Below, piece by piece: positions 1 to 9,864 of a DNA stretch of 64,000 nucleotides. The position numbers were made by a program, and so were the translations under genes. Below the pieces are notes generated by a model. The model was given only the letters and a program-made list of their open reading frames with translations. It ran no database searches and was not told where the DNA came from. This DNA is from Sinorhizobium chiapasense (lineage in GTDB: Bacteria; Pseudomonadota; Alphaproteobacteria; Rhizobiales; Rhizobiaceae). Location of the stretch: assembly GCF_036488675.1 (NCBI RefSeq), contig NZ_CP133148.1, positions 4,274,446-4,338,445 of the forward strand, given 5' to 3'. The first letter of the stretch is position 1. Each line of letters starts with the position of its first letter.

Positions 1-496
1 CCGGCCAGAAAGCCTCGTCGATATAGGCGTATGGCAGCCCCTCGTCGTCGCAATGGAGGTCGAGCACCAGCTCGGCGCCAAGCGCCATGTGGATGAGATG
101 CCGCTTCAACCTGTCGGCCGCCGAATATCGGTCGAGGTCTTCGAGCAGGGTGTCGCGCTCGCTGAGGGAAATCAGCGGGAAGTCACGGTTGAAATTGGCG
201 CGGGAGCCGAGATCGAAGCGACCTTGCAGCTCGCCGAAAAGCGACTGCGCCGAACCGATCGGATTTGCCTGCGGAACGACGGTGATATCGCCGAGTATTG
301 CGCCGTCGGTATCCGCCTGGCGCAGCCTCTCCAGAAGGAAATGCAAGAGCGCCGTGCCCGGCAGTTCGTTCGCATGAAGCGCCGCCTGGATATAGGTCCG
401 CGGTGCCTCCGGTTTCGTCCCCTTGAACCGGAAGACCGGCAGTCGCCATTCGACGCCCGGCGTGTCGCCGGTGATGATGATGTCCGAAATTTCCAC
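1..496 (-). CDS. succinylglutamate desuccinylase/aspartoacylase-family (M14) zinc deacylase, C-terminus cut by window edge
   Basis: The reverse strand encodes about 165 residues that run off the left edge. The start is a GTG at 494-496, chosen because a GGGGAGAG ribosome site lies a few bases upstream; no ATG fits the frame. Visible motifs are HANE near residue 41, NFNRDF, and DLHCDD towards the end of the visible part. This is the H..E / H zinc-ligand arrangement with the NR substrate-binding pair of the AstE/AspA branch of M14 carboxypeptidases. These enzymes cleave N-acyl groups from amino acids or related substrates; the substrate here cannot be read. The call is firm at family level only. 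Confidence 0.8.
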   Translation of the reverse strand, partial: MEISDIIITGDTPGVEWRLPVFRFKGTKPEAPRTYIQAALHANELPGTALLHFLLERLRQADTDGAILGDITVVPQANPIGSAQSLFGELQGRFDLGSRANFNRDFPLISLSERDTLLEDLDRYSAADRLKRHLIHMALGAELVLDLHCDDEGLPYAYIDEAFWP

Positions 497-596
497 GGTC
501 TCTCCCCGTCACTTATTGATGAGCGCTTATCGGTGCTCCTGTCCAGTTCCGCAAGTATGTAGGAGTGGCATCGACCCTGGCACGCTCGTCACCCGG

Positions 597-660
597 CACT
601 ACAGCGCCGCGCGTCTTATCAGACGCGCAAAGGACGCTGTAGCACTTTGAATTGCAGTAG
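597..660. repeat. palindromic intergenic repeat, family A copy 1
   Basis: The element CTACAGCGCCGCGCGTCTTA followed by TCAGACGCGC and GGACGCTGTAG forms a long imperfect palindrome. The same core returns at 12667, 31549, 35757, 43799, 57252 and 60760. It lies between the M14 gene and guaA. No gene is seen in it. Confidence 0.85.
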
Positions 661-679
661 CCGCATCGTGCTTCTTCCG

Positions 680-871
680 TCAGAGCGGAAGCCGCCAGCG
701 ATGGACAGTCCTGAATTCGCCCCGTCCTTTGCGCGTATGGACAAGTGCGAAGTCTTGAATTGTCCATGCGATCGGCCTCGCGAGATCGACGCGCGGGACT
801 TTGCGGTCGCTGCAGTAAGGCGTCATATGCGGAGTGATCTCACCGGAGATAGAAAGCTGGTCCGAAGTCAT
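680..871 (-). CDS. possible 63-residue hypothetical protein
   Basis: A short open frame starts at an ATG (869-871) with GGGGAG six bases upstream. It lies between the guaA terminator and a repeat. The predicted peptide starts MTSDQLSISG and has no motif, signal peptide or membrane segment that I recognise. The ribosome site is the only positive sign; it may be chance. Confidence 0.2.
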   Translation of the reverse strand: MTSDQLSISGEITPHMTPYCSDRKVPRVDLARPIAWTIQDFALVHTRKGRGEFRTVHRWRLPL

Positions 872-930
872 GCAATACTCCCCGGGGTTCAGCATATCCA
901 ACGGCGATAAATCAAATACATGGGAATGCG

Positions 931-957
931 AAAAGGGCGCACCAAGGCGCGCCCTTC
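931..957 (-). terminator. intrinsic terminator of guaA
   Basis: AAGGGCGC (933-940) pairs with GCGCCCTT (949-956). Read on the minus strand, the hairpin is followed by a short T-rich stretch. It sits about 30 bases after the guaA stop codon. Confidence 0.75.
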
Positions 958-989
958 AGAAATTAGGAGCAAGGAACGCTTCGGAGCCC

Positions 990-2552
<1,563 letters not shown>

Positions 2553-2658
2553 GTCGGGCCTTCAAGCGAGCTTGATCATGGCGAGCCTTTAATGAAAGCC
2601 CGGCCTTGGCGCAACGATTACATTGCACCCCGACAATATACCGCCGGATGAAGGATCG

Positions 2659-3297
2659 TCAGAGCCGGATCTCGTGGTTTTCGAGCGCCGCCTCCAGTCG
2701 GTCGACCGTCGCCGCCAGCTTTTCGTCGATGACGTGCAGATATTCCGTCCAGTCGTCGACGTGCTTCAATTCCGCCTTGCCGTCCGAAATGCTGCGCAGG
2801 CCGATCAGCGGCAGGCCGAAGGACTGGCAGGCGCGCAGGACCGCGAAGGTTTCCATCTCGACCATGTCGGCGTCGATGCCGTCATAGGCCTTCCCCGAGA
2901 CGATGTTGCCACCGGTCGAAAGCCGCGCCTCCTTCACGCCCGGGATGCGCAGGGGCAGTTTGACGACCGCGGGAAGATCGAGGAACGGCGTCGCCCCTTT
3001 CTCGAAGCCGAGCGCGGACGCGTCCATGTCGCGATAGCCGACCGACGTCGCCTGGTAGACTTCGGTCTGTTCGAGTGTGGCGGACCCCGCCGAGCCGAGC
3101 GAAACGACGAGATCGGGCAGGCTGCTGCCGGCATCGAGTTCGGCGAGCGTTCGGGTCAGAGCGACGGCGGCTTCGACCGGGCCGACGCCCGTCATCAGTG
3201 GTGCGATCCGGGCCCGCAGGCGTGCCCCGTATTCGGCATCGACCGCCATGACGTAAAGGATCTTGCTACCGGCCACCGGCTTCAGTTCAAAGCTCAT
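2659..3297 (-). CDS. 5'-methylthioadenosine/S-adenosylhomocysteine nucleosidase
   Basis: The 212-residue protein belongs to the purine nucleoside phosphorylase/MTAN fold. It carries a glycine-rich SLGSAGS segment, VEMETFAVLRACQ with the catalytic and ribose-binding glutamates, and LRSISDGKAE with the catalytic aspartate. Such enzymes hydrolyse MTA and SAH to adenine and a thioribose product, recycling the by-products of methylation and polyamine synthesis. Its ATG overlaps the stop of the upstream thioesterase gene by four bases (ATGA), so the two are probably translated together. Confidence 0.88.
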   Translation of the reverse strand: MSFELKPVAGSKILYVMAVDAEYGARLRARIAPLMTGVGPVEAAVALTRTLAELDAGSSLPDLVVSLGSAGSATLEQTEVYQATSVGYRDMDASALGFEKGATPFLDLPAVVKLPLRIPGVKEARLSTGGNIVSGKAYDGIDADMVEMETFAVLRACQSFGLPLIGLRSISDGKAELKHVDDWTEYLHVIDEKLAATVDRLEAALENHEIRL

Positions 3298-3806
3298 CCC
3301 TCGATCCCCTCGCGCCCGCGCACGACCATCATCGTCCCCGTCATCGAGGCGATCAGCTTTGCCGGCCCGTCCGGCCGGATGGCATAGGCCCGCCCATCGG
3401 AGACGATGATGGTCGTGCCGGGCTTCGTCACCTCACCGCGGAACAGGAAGCGGTCGCCGCGGCCGGGCGAAAGCAGGTTCACCTTGAACTCGATCGTCAG
3501 CAACGATGCGCCGGGGTCGATGACGGAATAGGCGGCATAGGTTCCGGCGGCATCGAGCGCGGCGGAGATCACGCCGGCATGCAGCAGGCCGTGCTGCTGC
3601 GTCAGCTTGGGATCGAAGGGCAGCTCGATCTCCACCGTTCCCTGCTCGATGCGTGTCAACTCCGCGCCGATCGTGTGCATCGCCGCCTGGCGGTCGAAGC
3701 TTTCCCGGATGCGGGTGCGAAAATCCTGCAGCTCGCCGTCGTCAATCAATAGAAGAAGCCTTTCCGAGGGCGGGACCAAGCGCCCGCGTCGGGCCGACAG
3801 TGGCAT
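3294..3806 (-). CDS. PaaI-family hotdog-fold thioesterase
   Basis: The protein is about 170 residues long. The segment QQHGLLHAGVISAALDAAGTYAA is the hot-dog active-site helix, with HGLLHAG in place of the common HG.vHGG, followed by TIEFKVNLLSPG. These are features of PaaI/YbdB-type acyl-CoA thioesterases; the acyl substrate is unknown. The start is unsure: the ATG at 3806 gives an unusual Arg-rich N-terminus. A TTG at LIDDGELQDF, with GGAAAGG upstream, would remove about 19 residues. It is the first gene of a two-gene unit with the MTA/SAH nucleosidase. Confidence 0.8.
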   Translation of the reverse strand: MPLSARRGRLVPPSERLLLLIDDGELQDFRTRIRESFDRQAAMHTIGAELTRIEQGTVEIELPFDPKLTQQHGLLHAGVISAALDAAGTYAAYSVIDPGASLLTIEFKVNLLSPGRGDRFLFRGEVTKPGTTIIVSDGRAYAIRPDGPAKLIASMTGTMMVVRGREGIEG

Positions 3807-3952
3807 GCGCGCGGAAGCAGGACAAGCGCGGGCGAGGCGGAAAATCGACGCGCCGGGAGGTCATTGGCCCGACATGCGGCGAACCACATCCGGGCGAAAT
3901 ATGCGACAGTTGCGGTGCGCGCTTGCTTTCGCGAAACCCGGCTGATCCATAT

Positions 3953-4516
3953 ATGTTTACGATGAGGAACATCAGACGCATTGAAATCCGACCTGCCGAA
4001 CCCGACGACGTCCTGATGATGGCGTCGGTGCTTGTCGAAACCTGGCGGTCGACGTTTCGGGGCATCATCTCCGACGCCTATCTCGATGCGATGACGGTCG
4101 AGGATCAGGCGATCCGGCATGCGCGCCGCATGCGCGCCGCGGGCGTTTTCCATATGGTCGCGGCCGATATGGCCACGAAGAAGGTGATCGGCCTGGCGAG
4201 CTACGGGCGAGCACGAGGGATGCCGCCGGCTTTCGACCGCGAGCTCTACACGCTCTACCTGCTGGAGGAGTTCCAGGGTGCCGGCATCGGCTCCGCGCTG
4301 GTACGCACGGTTGCGCGGCATTGCCGGGACGCGGGCGCTTCGTCGCTTTTTGCCTGGGTGCTGGCAGGCAATCCGAACCGCGTGTTTTACGAACGGCTCG
4401 GCGCGCGCGTCGTCGGCCGAGGACGCGTCAGCGTCGGCGGAGAAAGCTATGATCAGGTCGCCTATCGCTGGGACGATCTCGCGATGCTTTCAGGCGCCGG
4501 AAATGCCGCGATGTGA
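3953..4516 (+). CDS. GNAT-family N-acetyltransferase
   Basis: About 187 residues. IEIRPAEPDDV is the usual GNAT opening. LYTLYLLEEFQGAGIGSALV is motif A with the acetyl-CoA pyrophosphate loop (Q-G-x-G-I-G), and ANPNRVFYERLGARVV is motif B. This is close to the subgroup of small-molecule acetyltransferases; the substrate cannot be told. Two in-frame ATGs (3953 and 3962) lack a clear ribosome site, so the start is uncertain by three codons. The gene stands alone, convergent with the DUF1513 gene. Confidence 0.85.
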   Translation: MFTMRNIRRIEIRPAEPDDVLMMASVLVETWRSTFRGIISDAYLDAMTVEDQAIRHARRMRAAGVFHMVAADMATKKVIGLASYGRARGMPPAFDRELYTLYLLEEFQGAGIGSALVRTVARHCRDAGASSLFAWVLAGNPNRVFYERLGARVVGRGRVSVGGESYDQVAYRWDDLAMLSGAGNAAM

Positions 4517-4530
4517 CGTCGGCGGCCCCT

Positions 4531-5613
4531 CTACCCTAACCTGACAATATGCTGGTCCCAGGCAACGGCGCTTTTGCGCTCCCGGAAGCGTCCTTCGTAG
4601 GAGGAGACGGCGAAGCAGTGCGTGGCGGCGGCGACACCTGCGGCCTCCGCGACGAACGTCTCATTCAAGACGGCGCCCGTCCGGGCATCGAGCGTGACGG
4701 CGACGTTGCCCTTCGGCGATGTCAGTCCGACGAGCCCTTCGCGACGATTGACGGCGATCGCGCCGACATAGTTGGCGAGCGCCTCGGTCGTTCGCTCGGG
4801 AAGAGTGACAAAGGCAAGGTCCTCACCTCGCGAGAAATGCCCGACGAGCGGCGGCAGGTCGTTGCGCGGCCCTTCATATTGGCAGGCGAACCATATCGTT
4901 CCATCGGCGCCGATGTCCACGTGGCGTGTCGATAGCCGGCTAAGTTCTCTCGGCAGCAATCGCTTTTCGATGAGCGCACCCGTGACGGTGTCGACCAGCG
5001 TCAGACTCGGCTCCATGTGGTCGAGATTGAGCTTGGTCCGGCCGAAGTCCGGGTGGGTCTCGATGCCGCCATTGGCGATCGCGAGCGTCCGCCGGTCGGC
5101 CGCAAGGGTCATGTCATGCGGCCCGATGCCGTAGGTCGGAAATTCGCCGATCCGGGCAAATCCCCTCGTGCCGTCGTAAATGCCGATCATGCCGCGATTG
5201 GCGGAAAAGTCGTTCTCGGTCGCATAGAGCAGGCGCCCGTCGGCGGAAAAGCAGCCGTGGCCGAAGAAGTGGCGGCCTTCGGCGGCTGTAATCACGACCG
5301 GTTCGGTGGCGCCATCGGCCGAAAGGATCATCGCGTAGGTGCCCGGCCGGCGGGCAAAGGCGACAGTGCGGCGGCTTTCCGGCGAGAAGGCCATGCCGTG
5401 CGCCCGCGCCGGCAGCAGCGTCCGGTCGATGATTTGGCCCTCGTCGGTGAGGGTCGCGACGCCGAAGCTGCCGTCCGGCGCCATGAAGGCCGAGGCGTAG
5501 ACGGCATCCGCTCTTTCAAGCGCGAAAGCGCCACGCGGCGCAAGCGTTGCCATCCAGGCGGCGCCCGCCATTTTGACGAAGCTGCGTCGATCGATGAGTG
5601 TTTTCGCGGTCAT
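4531..5613 (-). CDS. Tat-exported DUF1513 protein of the imelysin-type iron locus
   Basis: The 360-residue protein begins MTAKTLIDRRSFVKMAGAAW, a twin-arginine signal (RRSFVK), so it should be exported folded to the periplasm. The remainder looks like a beta-propeller: repeated blades include FGHGCFSADGRLLYATEND and GIGPHDMTLAADRRTLAIAN, with GPHDM, HVDIG and HCFAVSSY stretches typical of DUF1513. Genes of this family usually accompany imelysin and DUF1111 genes and are thought to help periplasmic iron handling. Here corA lies between it and the rest of that cluster. Confidence 0.85.
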   Translation of the reverse strand: MTAKTLIDRRSFVKMAGAAWMATLAPRGAFALERADAVYASAFMAPDGSFGVATLTDEGQIIDRTLLPARAHGMAFSPESRRTVAFARRPGTYAMILSADGATEPVVITAAEGRHFFGHGCFSADGRLLYATENDFSANRGMIGIYDGTRGFARIGEFPTYGIGPHDMTLAADRRTLAIANGGIETHPDFGRTKLNLDHMEPSLTLVDTVTGALIEKRLLPRELSRLSTRHVDIGADGTIWFACQYEGPRNDLPPLVGHFSRGEDLAFVTLPERTTEALANYVGAIAVNRREGLVGLTSPKGNVAVTLDARTGAVLNETFVAEAAGVAAATHCFAVSSYEGRFRERKSAVAWDQHIVRLG

Positions 5614-5690
5614 GCGCGTCCTGCCACAAACGGGACGATGACGGCGGCGATGCTGCCGCCGATCTCGATTGGGTTTAGCAGATTATCGTC

Positions 5691-6680
5691 TCAGAGCCAG
5701 CCACGGCGCTTGAAATAGAGAAAGGGCAACAGCGCCGACAGCACCATCATGGATAGCGCGTAGGGGTAGCCGAGTTGCCATTTCATCTCCGGCATGACGT
5801 CGAAATTCATGCCGTAGATCGAGGCGACCAGCGTCGGCGGCAGGAACACGACCGCCGCGACCGAGAAGATCTTGATGATCTGGTTCTGTTCGAGATTGAT
5901 GAGGCCGAGCGTTGCGTCGAGCAGGAAATTGATCTTGTTCGACAGGAACAGCGCGTGGTCGCCGAGCGAGGCTGCGTCGCGCTGGATCAGCTTGGTCCGC
6001 TGCCGGCTCTCCTTGGCTGCCTTGCGCTGGCCGCTTCCCTCGATTGCCACGTGGTAGGCGACGAGCCTGCCGACGCTCACCAGACTTTCACGAATAATCG
6101 TCAGCAGGTCGCCCTTCTGGCCGATCTGCTCGATCAGCGATTGCAGGTCTCGCGTCTTCTTGGTGGCGCTGGCGTTCGATTTGCGGAAGACTTCGCGCGA
6201 GATCGCGTCGACCTCGTTGCCGGCGCGCTCCAGCGCATCCGCCGTGCGGTCGATCATCGCCTCGAGCAGCCCCAGCATCACCAACTCACCGGTTTCGCAC
6301 GCCGCTCCGTTCGGCCTCTGGATCCGGTTGGCATAGACCTGGAACGGCTTCGGATCGGCGTGACGCACCGTGACGAGACTCGTTCCCTTGAGAATGAACG
6401 TCACCGGCACTTTTGCCGGATAGTCGCTGTCGAGCTTCGCCGCGGCGGTCATCGTCATGAACTCGGCGCCGTCCTCCTGGTAGAGGCGGTCGGAAAGCTC
6501 GATTTCCTGCATTTCGTCGCGTGTCGGGATGGCGATGCCGAGGCGGTCTTCGACGAGGCGCGTTTCCTCGCTCGAGGGATTGAAGAGGTCGAACCAGATC
6601 ACCGGTTCCTGGGATGCCAGGCCGTTGAGAAGGTCGACGGGCGCGAGATGGTTGTTCTGGCCTTTGTAGATGCGCAGCAT
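5691..6680 (-). CDS. corA: CorA-family divalent metal ion transporter
   Basis: From the ATG at 6680 the product is 329 residues, the usual CorA length. That start is preferred over upstream ATGs because GGAG lies six bases before it. The signature YGMN (in VASIYGMNFDV) closes the pore helix, followed by the last transmembrane segment and the basic tail FKRRGWL. The long N-terminal cytosolic domain contains IWFDLFNPS. It forms a homopentameric inner-membrane channel for Mg2+ (or Co2+/Ni2+). It lies between the imelysin and DUF1513 genes on the same strand, 77 bases upstream of the latter. Confidence 0.92.
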   Translation of the reverse strand: MLRIYKGQNNHLAPVDLLNGLASQEPVIWFDLFNPSSEETRLVEDRLGIAIPTRDEMQEIELSDRLYQEDGAEFMTMTAAAKLDSDYPAKVPVTFILKGTSLVTVRHADPKPFQVYANRIQRPNGAACETGELVMLGLLEAMIDRTADALERAGNEVDAISREVFRKSNASATKKTRDLQSLIEQIGQKGDLLTIIRESLVSVGRLVAYHVAIEGSGQRKAAKESRQRTKLIQRDAASLGDHALFLSNKINFLLDATLGLINLEQNQIIKIFSVAAVVFLPPTLVASIYGMNFDVMPEMKWQLGYPYALSMMVLSALLPFLYFKRRGWL

Positions 6681-6845
6681 GCGGGGCTCCATGAGCGAGT
6701 CGTCCGACCGCCTGAAGCCCTGATCAATCAGGACCGGACGGCCGTGAGCGTGAAGGCTCGACTTCGACTGTCGGGGTTCATTCCGGTTGATCCTTGGTAG
6801 GTGAAACATGCCCGCGACAGCGGACACGAATTGCGCTTTGCGCCC

Positions 6846-6880
6846 AAAAGGGCGGCTTGTCAACCGCCGGGCTGCCAGGC
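6846..6880 (-). terminator. possible terminator after the second imelysin gene
   Basis: On the minus strand GGCGG and CCGCC flank a short loop and are followed by CTTTTGGG. The stem is short, so this is only a candidate. It would separate corA from the imelysin operon at least in part. Confidence 0.35.
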
Positions 6881-6889
6881 CCCTTCACG

Positions 6890-6914
6890 TTGCCGTGTCA
6901 ACTTGCCGTGTCAA
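6890..6914. repeat. 13-bp tandem repeat overlapping a stop codon
   Basis: TTGCCGTGTCAA occurs twice with one base between (6890-6901 and 6903-6914). The second copy includes the stop codon of the imelysin gene. Read on the minus strand each copy begins TTGACA. Confidence 0.8.
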
Positions 6915-8038
6915 TCGCCGTCGGCAAAGGAAAAGCCGGCGCCAAGGCCGATGGCGCCGCCGAATTCGCGGTTGAATCGATCGAGCAGGTCGGCGGTGTT
7001 GAGCGTGATGAAGTCGAGTGTGGCACGCTGATTCTCGTCCGCAAGCACGGCATCGATCGGTCCCTCGATGCGGTCCGCGGCGCGGATCAGCACGTGGAAG
7101 AGGAAATTGATCGAGCCGGCGATCGAGCGGCTGTCGGCTGGAAGCAGGCTTTCCATGCCGGCCGTATTGAAGAGTTTTTGCAGGGCGCGCAGATTCGCGG
7201 AAATGGACGGCATCGTATTGACCGAGCGCCAGTAGATGGCGAGCCTTGGACGTCCCTTATCCGACTTTCCGTCGACGGTGCCGGCGTAGAACGGCCGCAG
7301 CCGCTGGTCCTTCACCATCTCGACGCTGTGGACGAGGATGCCGAGGAGTTCGCTTGCGGCTTCCTTGCTGTCGCGGAAGAGCGGATTGTCGGGACCCGGC
7401 TTCCTCCAGGCGGCCTGGATTCCGTCCGGCCTTTCCCATTCGGCGAGGATCTCGCCGGCGATCGCCCTCAGGTTCTCCGATATCGCGACGCCGTAGCGGC
7501 AGCGAAAGGCGCCGTCCTTTCCCGCAAGCGTATCTGCCCCGGTGCCGTAGAGTACGTATTCGAGCGCCCCGAGGCCCTGGACAGCGACGCTTTTCGTCTT
7601 GAGGCTCTCGGCGTGCGTTGCGCGTTCGTCTTCCTTGGCAAGGATCGCCTGCACCTGCTTCAGACCGGTGCTCTTGCGGTCCGGATAGAAGAGGAAGCGC
7701 TCGAAGCGGTTCTGTTCGAGGGCCGGGCCGAGGCGGATGATCTCGATCGCCGACCATCTCTGCACGACGCCCGAAAAGGCCGAGCGGGCGGCCTCGAGCG
7801 CCGCTGCCGATGGCGTCTTGCAAAGCGCGGCGCTCGTTTCCGCAAGGCCGGCCGTCGCCTCCGCGAGGCCGCGATAGCCGGGGATGATGAAGCCGTCCAC
7901 CGCCTTTGCCATGACGCCCGGCACGGCGGCTTCGTCGACGACACGCGGCGAGAGCGCTGCACCTTCTTGCGCGGCTGTCGGGGCGGCGATCGCCGTGAGC
8001 AGGATGACGGCCAGGGTTAGGGGAAGGCTCGGGCGCAT
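6911..8038 (-). CDS. imelysin-family periplasmic protein, paralogue lacking the motif histidine
   Basis: The 375-residue protein starts with a signal peptide (MRPSLPLTLAVILLTAIAAP). It shows the imelysin all-helical pattern, including W..IE...LGP and the C-terminal AGSINFLFHVLIRAADRI. The family motif GxHxxE is represented by GLGALE at 155-160, so the metal-binding histidine is replaced by glycine while the glutamate stays. The ATG overlaps the last base of the upstream di-heme gene's stop (TGATG). It is therefore the third gene of an operon with irpA and the DUF1111 gene. A role in iron uptake is inferred from context, not shown. Confidence 0.85.
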   Translation of the reverse strand: MRPSLPLTLAVILLTAIAAPTAAQEGAALSPRVVDEAAVPGVMAKAVDGFIIPGYRGLAEATAGLAETSAALCKTPSAAALEAARSAFSGVVQRWSAIEIIRLGPALEQNRFERFLFYPDRKSTGLKQVQAILAKEDERATHAESLKTKSVAVQGLGALEYVLYGTGADTLAGKDGAFRCRYGVAISENLRAIAGEILAEWERPDGIQAAWRKPGPDNPLFRDSKEAASELLGILVHSVEMVKDQRLRPFYAGTVDGKSDKGRPRLAIYWRSVNTMPSISANLRALQKLFNTAGMESLLPADSRSIAGSINFLFHVLIRAADRIEGPIDAVLADENQRATLDFITLNTADLLDRFNREFGGAIGLGAGFSFADGD

Positions 8039-9864
8039 CAGAGTGACTCCAGGAATGTGATCAGTGCCTTTCGGTCGTCCTTCGGCAAGGAAACGAACGC
8101 GTTGCGGGCCTTTTCCGCTTCACCGCCGTGCCACAGGATGGCCTCGGTAAGATTGCGGGCGCGGCCGTCGTGAAGGAAGAAGGTGTGGCCGCTCACGGTT
8201 TGCGTCAGTCCGATCCCCCAGAGCGGCGCCGTGCGCCACTCGCGGCCATCGGCGACGCCGACTTGCTGGCCGTCGGCAAGACCTTCGCCCATGTCGTGCA
8301 GCAGGAAATCCGAATAGGGCCAGATCAACTGGAACGCCTGCTCCTTGTGCGGCGCATCGCGCCGGGTCACGAATTTCGGCACATGGCAGGCCGTGCAGCC
8401 GGATTCGTAGAAGAGTTGCTTGCCCCGCAAGGTTTCGGGGAAGCTCGCCTTGCGGCGGGCGGGCACGGCCAGGTTGGAGGCATAGAAGGCGACGAGGCCA
8501 AGCACCGGGTCGGGCGCTTCGACGGGGCCGAGCCGTTCCTGAACGCCGGTCGGAAGCGCCAGGCATTCCCTCTGCGCCTCGGTGCAGTCACCGTGGCTGC
8601 GGTCGTTGCCCGGACTGGAGAGACCGATGTCGATGGCGAAGGCGTCGGCGGCCTGTCGGCTGAGCGTCGGGCTTTGGGCCTTCCAGCCGAAGCGGCCAAG
8701 CACCATGGTTCCGTTTTTGGCGTCGCGGATCAGGGCAGGCCGCCCGCTGATACCGTCCTCGTCGCGGTCTCCCGGATCTGCGCGCGCGAAAAGGTCGGCG
8801 TCGTGGATCGCCTCGATCAGTCCGAGACCGATCATCGGCGAAGCGACCCGCGGCGAGAGCGTCGTCGTCGGATCGAGCGGGCCATAACCGAGGCCGGTGA
8901 CCGTATAGTGCGGCTTCCGCAGGGAGACCGTCTCGCCATCCGCAAGGCCCACCTGCTCTTCCCGGTAGGTGACCGTTACGCGCCCTTCGGCCGCAAGCCC
9001 CGGCACGGCGCTGTCCTGAAGTTGCGCACCGTAGACGGGATCTGGAAAATTGAGCGCGGCATGGGAGGCGATCATTTCCTGTTCGGCGTCGTCACGCGGC
9101 GCACGAGCAAGGCGATAGAACATCGACGTTGCGTCGGACGCCCCTTCCGGGGGATGACCCCGCCCGTCGCGCGGATGACAGCTCTCGCAGGCACGGGCGT
9201 TGTAGAGCGGGCCGAGCCCGTCGGAGGCTTGCGTGGAGGAGGGCGACGAAACCCAGAGCTTCTCGAAAAGCGCCTTGCCGAGCTTGAAGTTCTGCTCGGC
9301 CTCGAAGGGCAGGTTCGCCGAAAACTGGGAGAAGATTTGCCGGTCGATCGGCGCAATCGTCGTTGCCGCGCCGGCGGAAAGCGCCTCGAACTGTTCGGCC
9401 CTGGAGAAATCCGTCGTCGGCCGGGTAACGGTCAGCACGCGTTTGCGGTCGTGCTCGGAAAGGTCTTCGCGTTCGAAGTTGCACCCCCCTCTGCCCTGCC
9501 GGGCATCTCCCCCACAAGGGGGGAGATCGGCAAGGGGCGATGCCCCTCTCAACCGATTGCTCAGTGCATGTACTGCTGAACTCGGCGGATTCAGCGTTTG
9601 CGCGCTCACCGTCGGGCAGGGCCTTGCTTCCGGCCAATCTCCCCCCCTGTGGGGGAGATGCCCGGCAGGGCAGAGGGGGGTATCGACTGCAGTTTTCTGG
9701 GATTCCGCTTTCGCAGCGAGGCCAAGATCATCGCCTGTCGCCGATGCCGCGGCGGTGAGGCCGATCAGCGCAGCGAACGGCAGGGCGAGGAAAGGGGCGG
9801 TCGGCACATGCATTGGACTTGGGCCGGGCCGCACCCTTTCGGAGCGGCCCGCCTTTCGGCTCAT
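8038..9864 (-). CDS. di-heme (DUF1111, thiol-oxidoreductase-like) periplasmic protein with repeat-derived insert
   Basis: The product is 608 residues. After a long basic N-region comes a signal peptide (MHVPTAPFLALPFAALIGLT). Two c-type heme sites are present: C226-E-S-C-H230 and C490-T-A-C-H494, as in the MauG-like DUF1111 family that accompanies imelysins. Residues of about 61-127 are translated from an inverted-repeat element (9481-9690) that has kept the frame open. They are Pro/Gly/Cys-rich and unlike the rest. The start at 9864 is inferred from ATGA overlap with irpA; an internal ATG at 9813 is possible. Likely an electron-transfer or oxidase partner in iron uptake. Confidence 0.85.
   Translation of the reverse strand: MSRKAGRSERVRPGPSPMHVPTAPFLALPFAALIGLTAAASATGDDLGLAAKAESQKTAVDTPLCPAGHLPHRGGDWPEARPCPTVSAQTLNPPSSAVHALSNRLRGASPLADLPPCGGDARQGRGGCNFEREDLSEHDRKRVLTVTRPTTDFSRAEQFEALSAGAATTIAPIDRQIFSQFSANLPFEAEQNFKLGKALFEKLWVSSPSSTQASDGLGPLYNARACESCHPRDGRGHPPEGASDATSMFYRLARAPRDDAEQEMIASHAALNFPDPVYGAQLQDSAVPGLAAEGRVTVTYREEQVGLADGETVSLRKPHYTVTGLGYGPLDPTTTLSPRVASPMIGLGLIEAIHDADLFARADPGDRDEDGISGRPALIRDAKNGTMVLGRFGWKAQSPTLSRQAADAFAIDIGLSSPGNDRSHGDCTEAQRECLALPTGVQERLGPVEAPDPVLGLVAFYASNLAVPARRKASFPETLRGKQLFYESGCTACHVPKFVTRRDAPHKEQAFQLIWPYSDFLLHDMGEGLADGQQVGVADGREWRTAPLWGIGLTQTVSGHTFFLHDGRARNLTEAILWHGGEAEKARNAFVSLPKDDRKALITFLESL
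9481..9690. repeat. RIME-like inverted-repeat element inside a coding sequence
   Basis: CCCCCCTCTGCCCTGCCGGG with CATCTCCCCCACAAGGGGGGAGAT starts near 9483. An almost exact reverse complement ends near 9683, with about 100 bases between. Each arm also contains its own small palindrome. The structure resembles rhizobial intergenic mosaic elements, yet it lies wholly within the open frame of the di-heme gene. Confidence 0.88.

Noticed and set aside
3653..3952. 100-codon N-terminal extension of the GNAT gene
   Set aside because: It runs antisense through the thioesterase gene; GNAT homology begins only after 3953.
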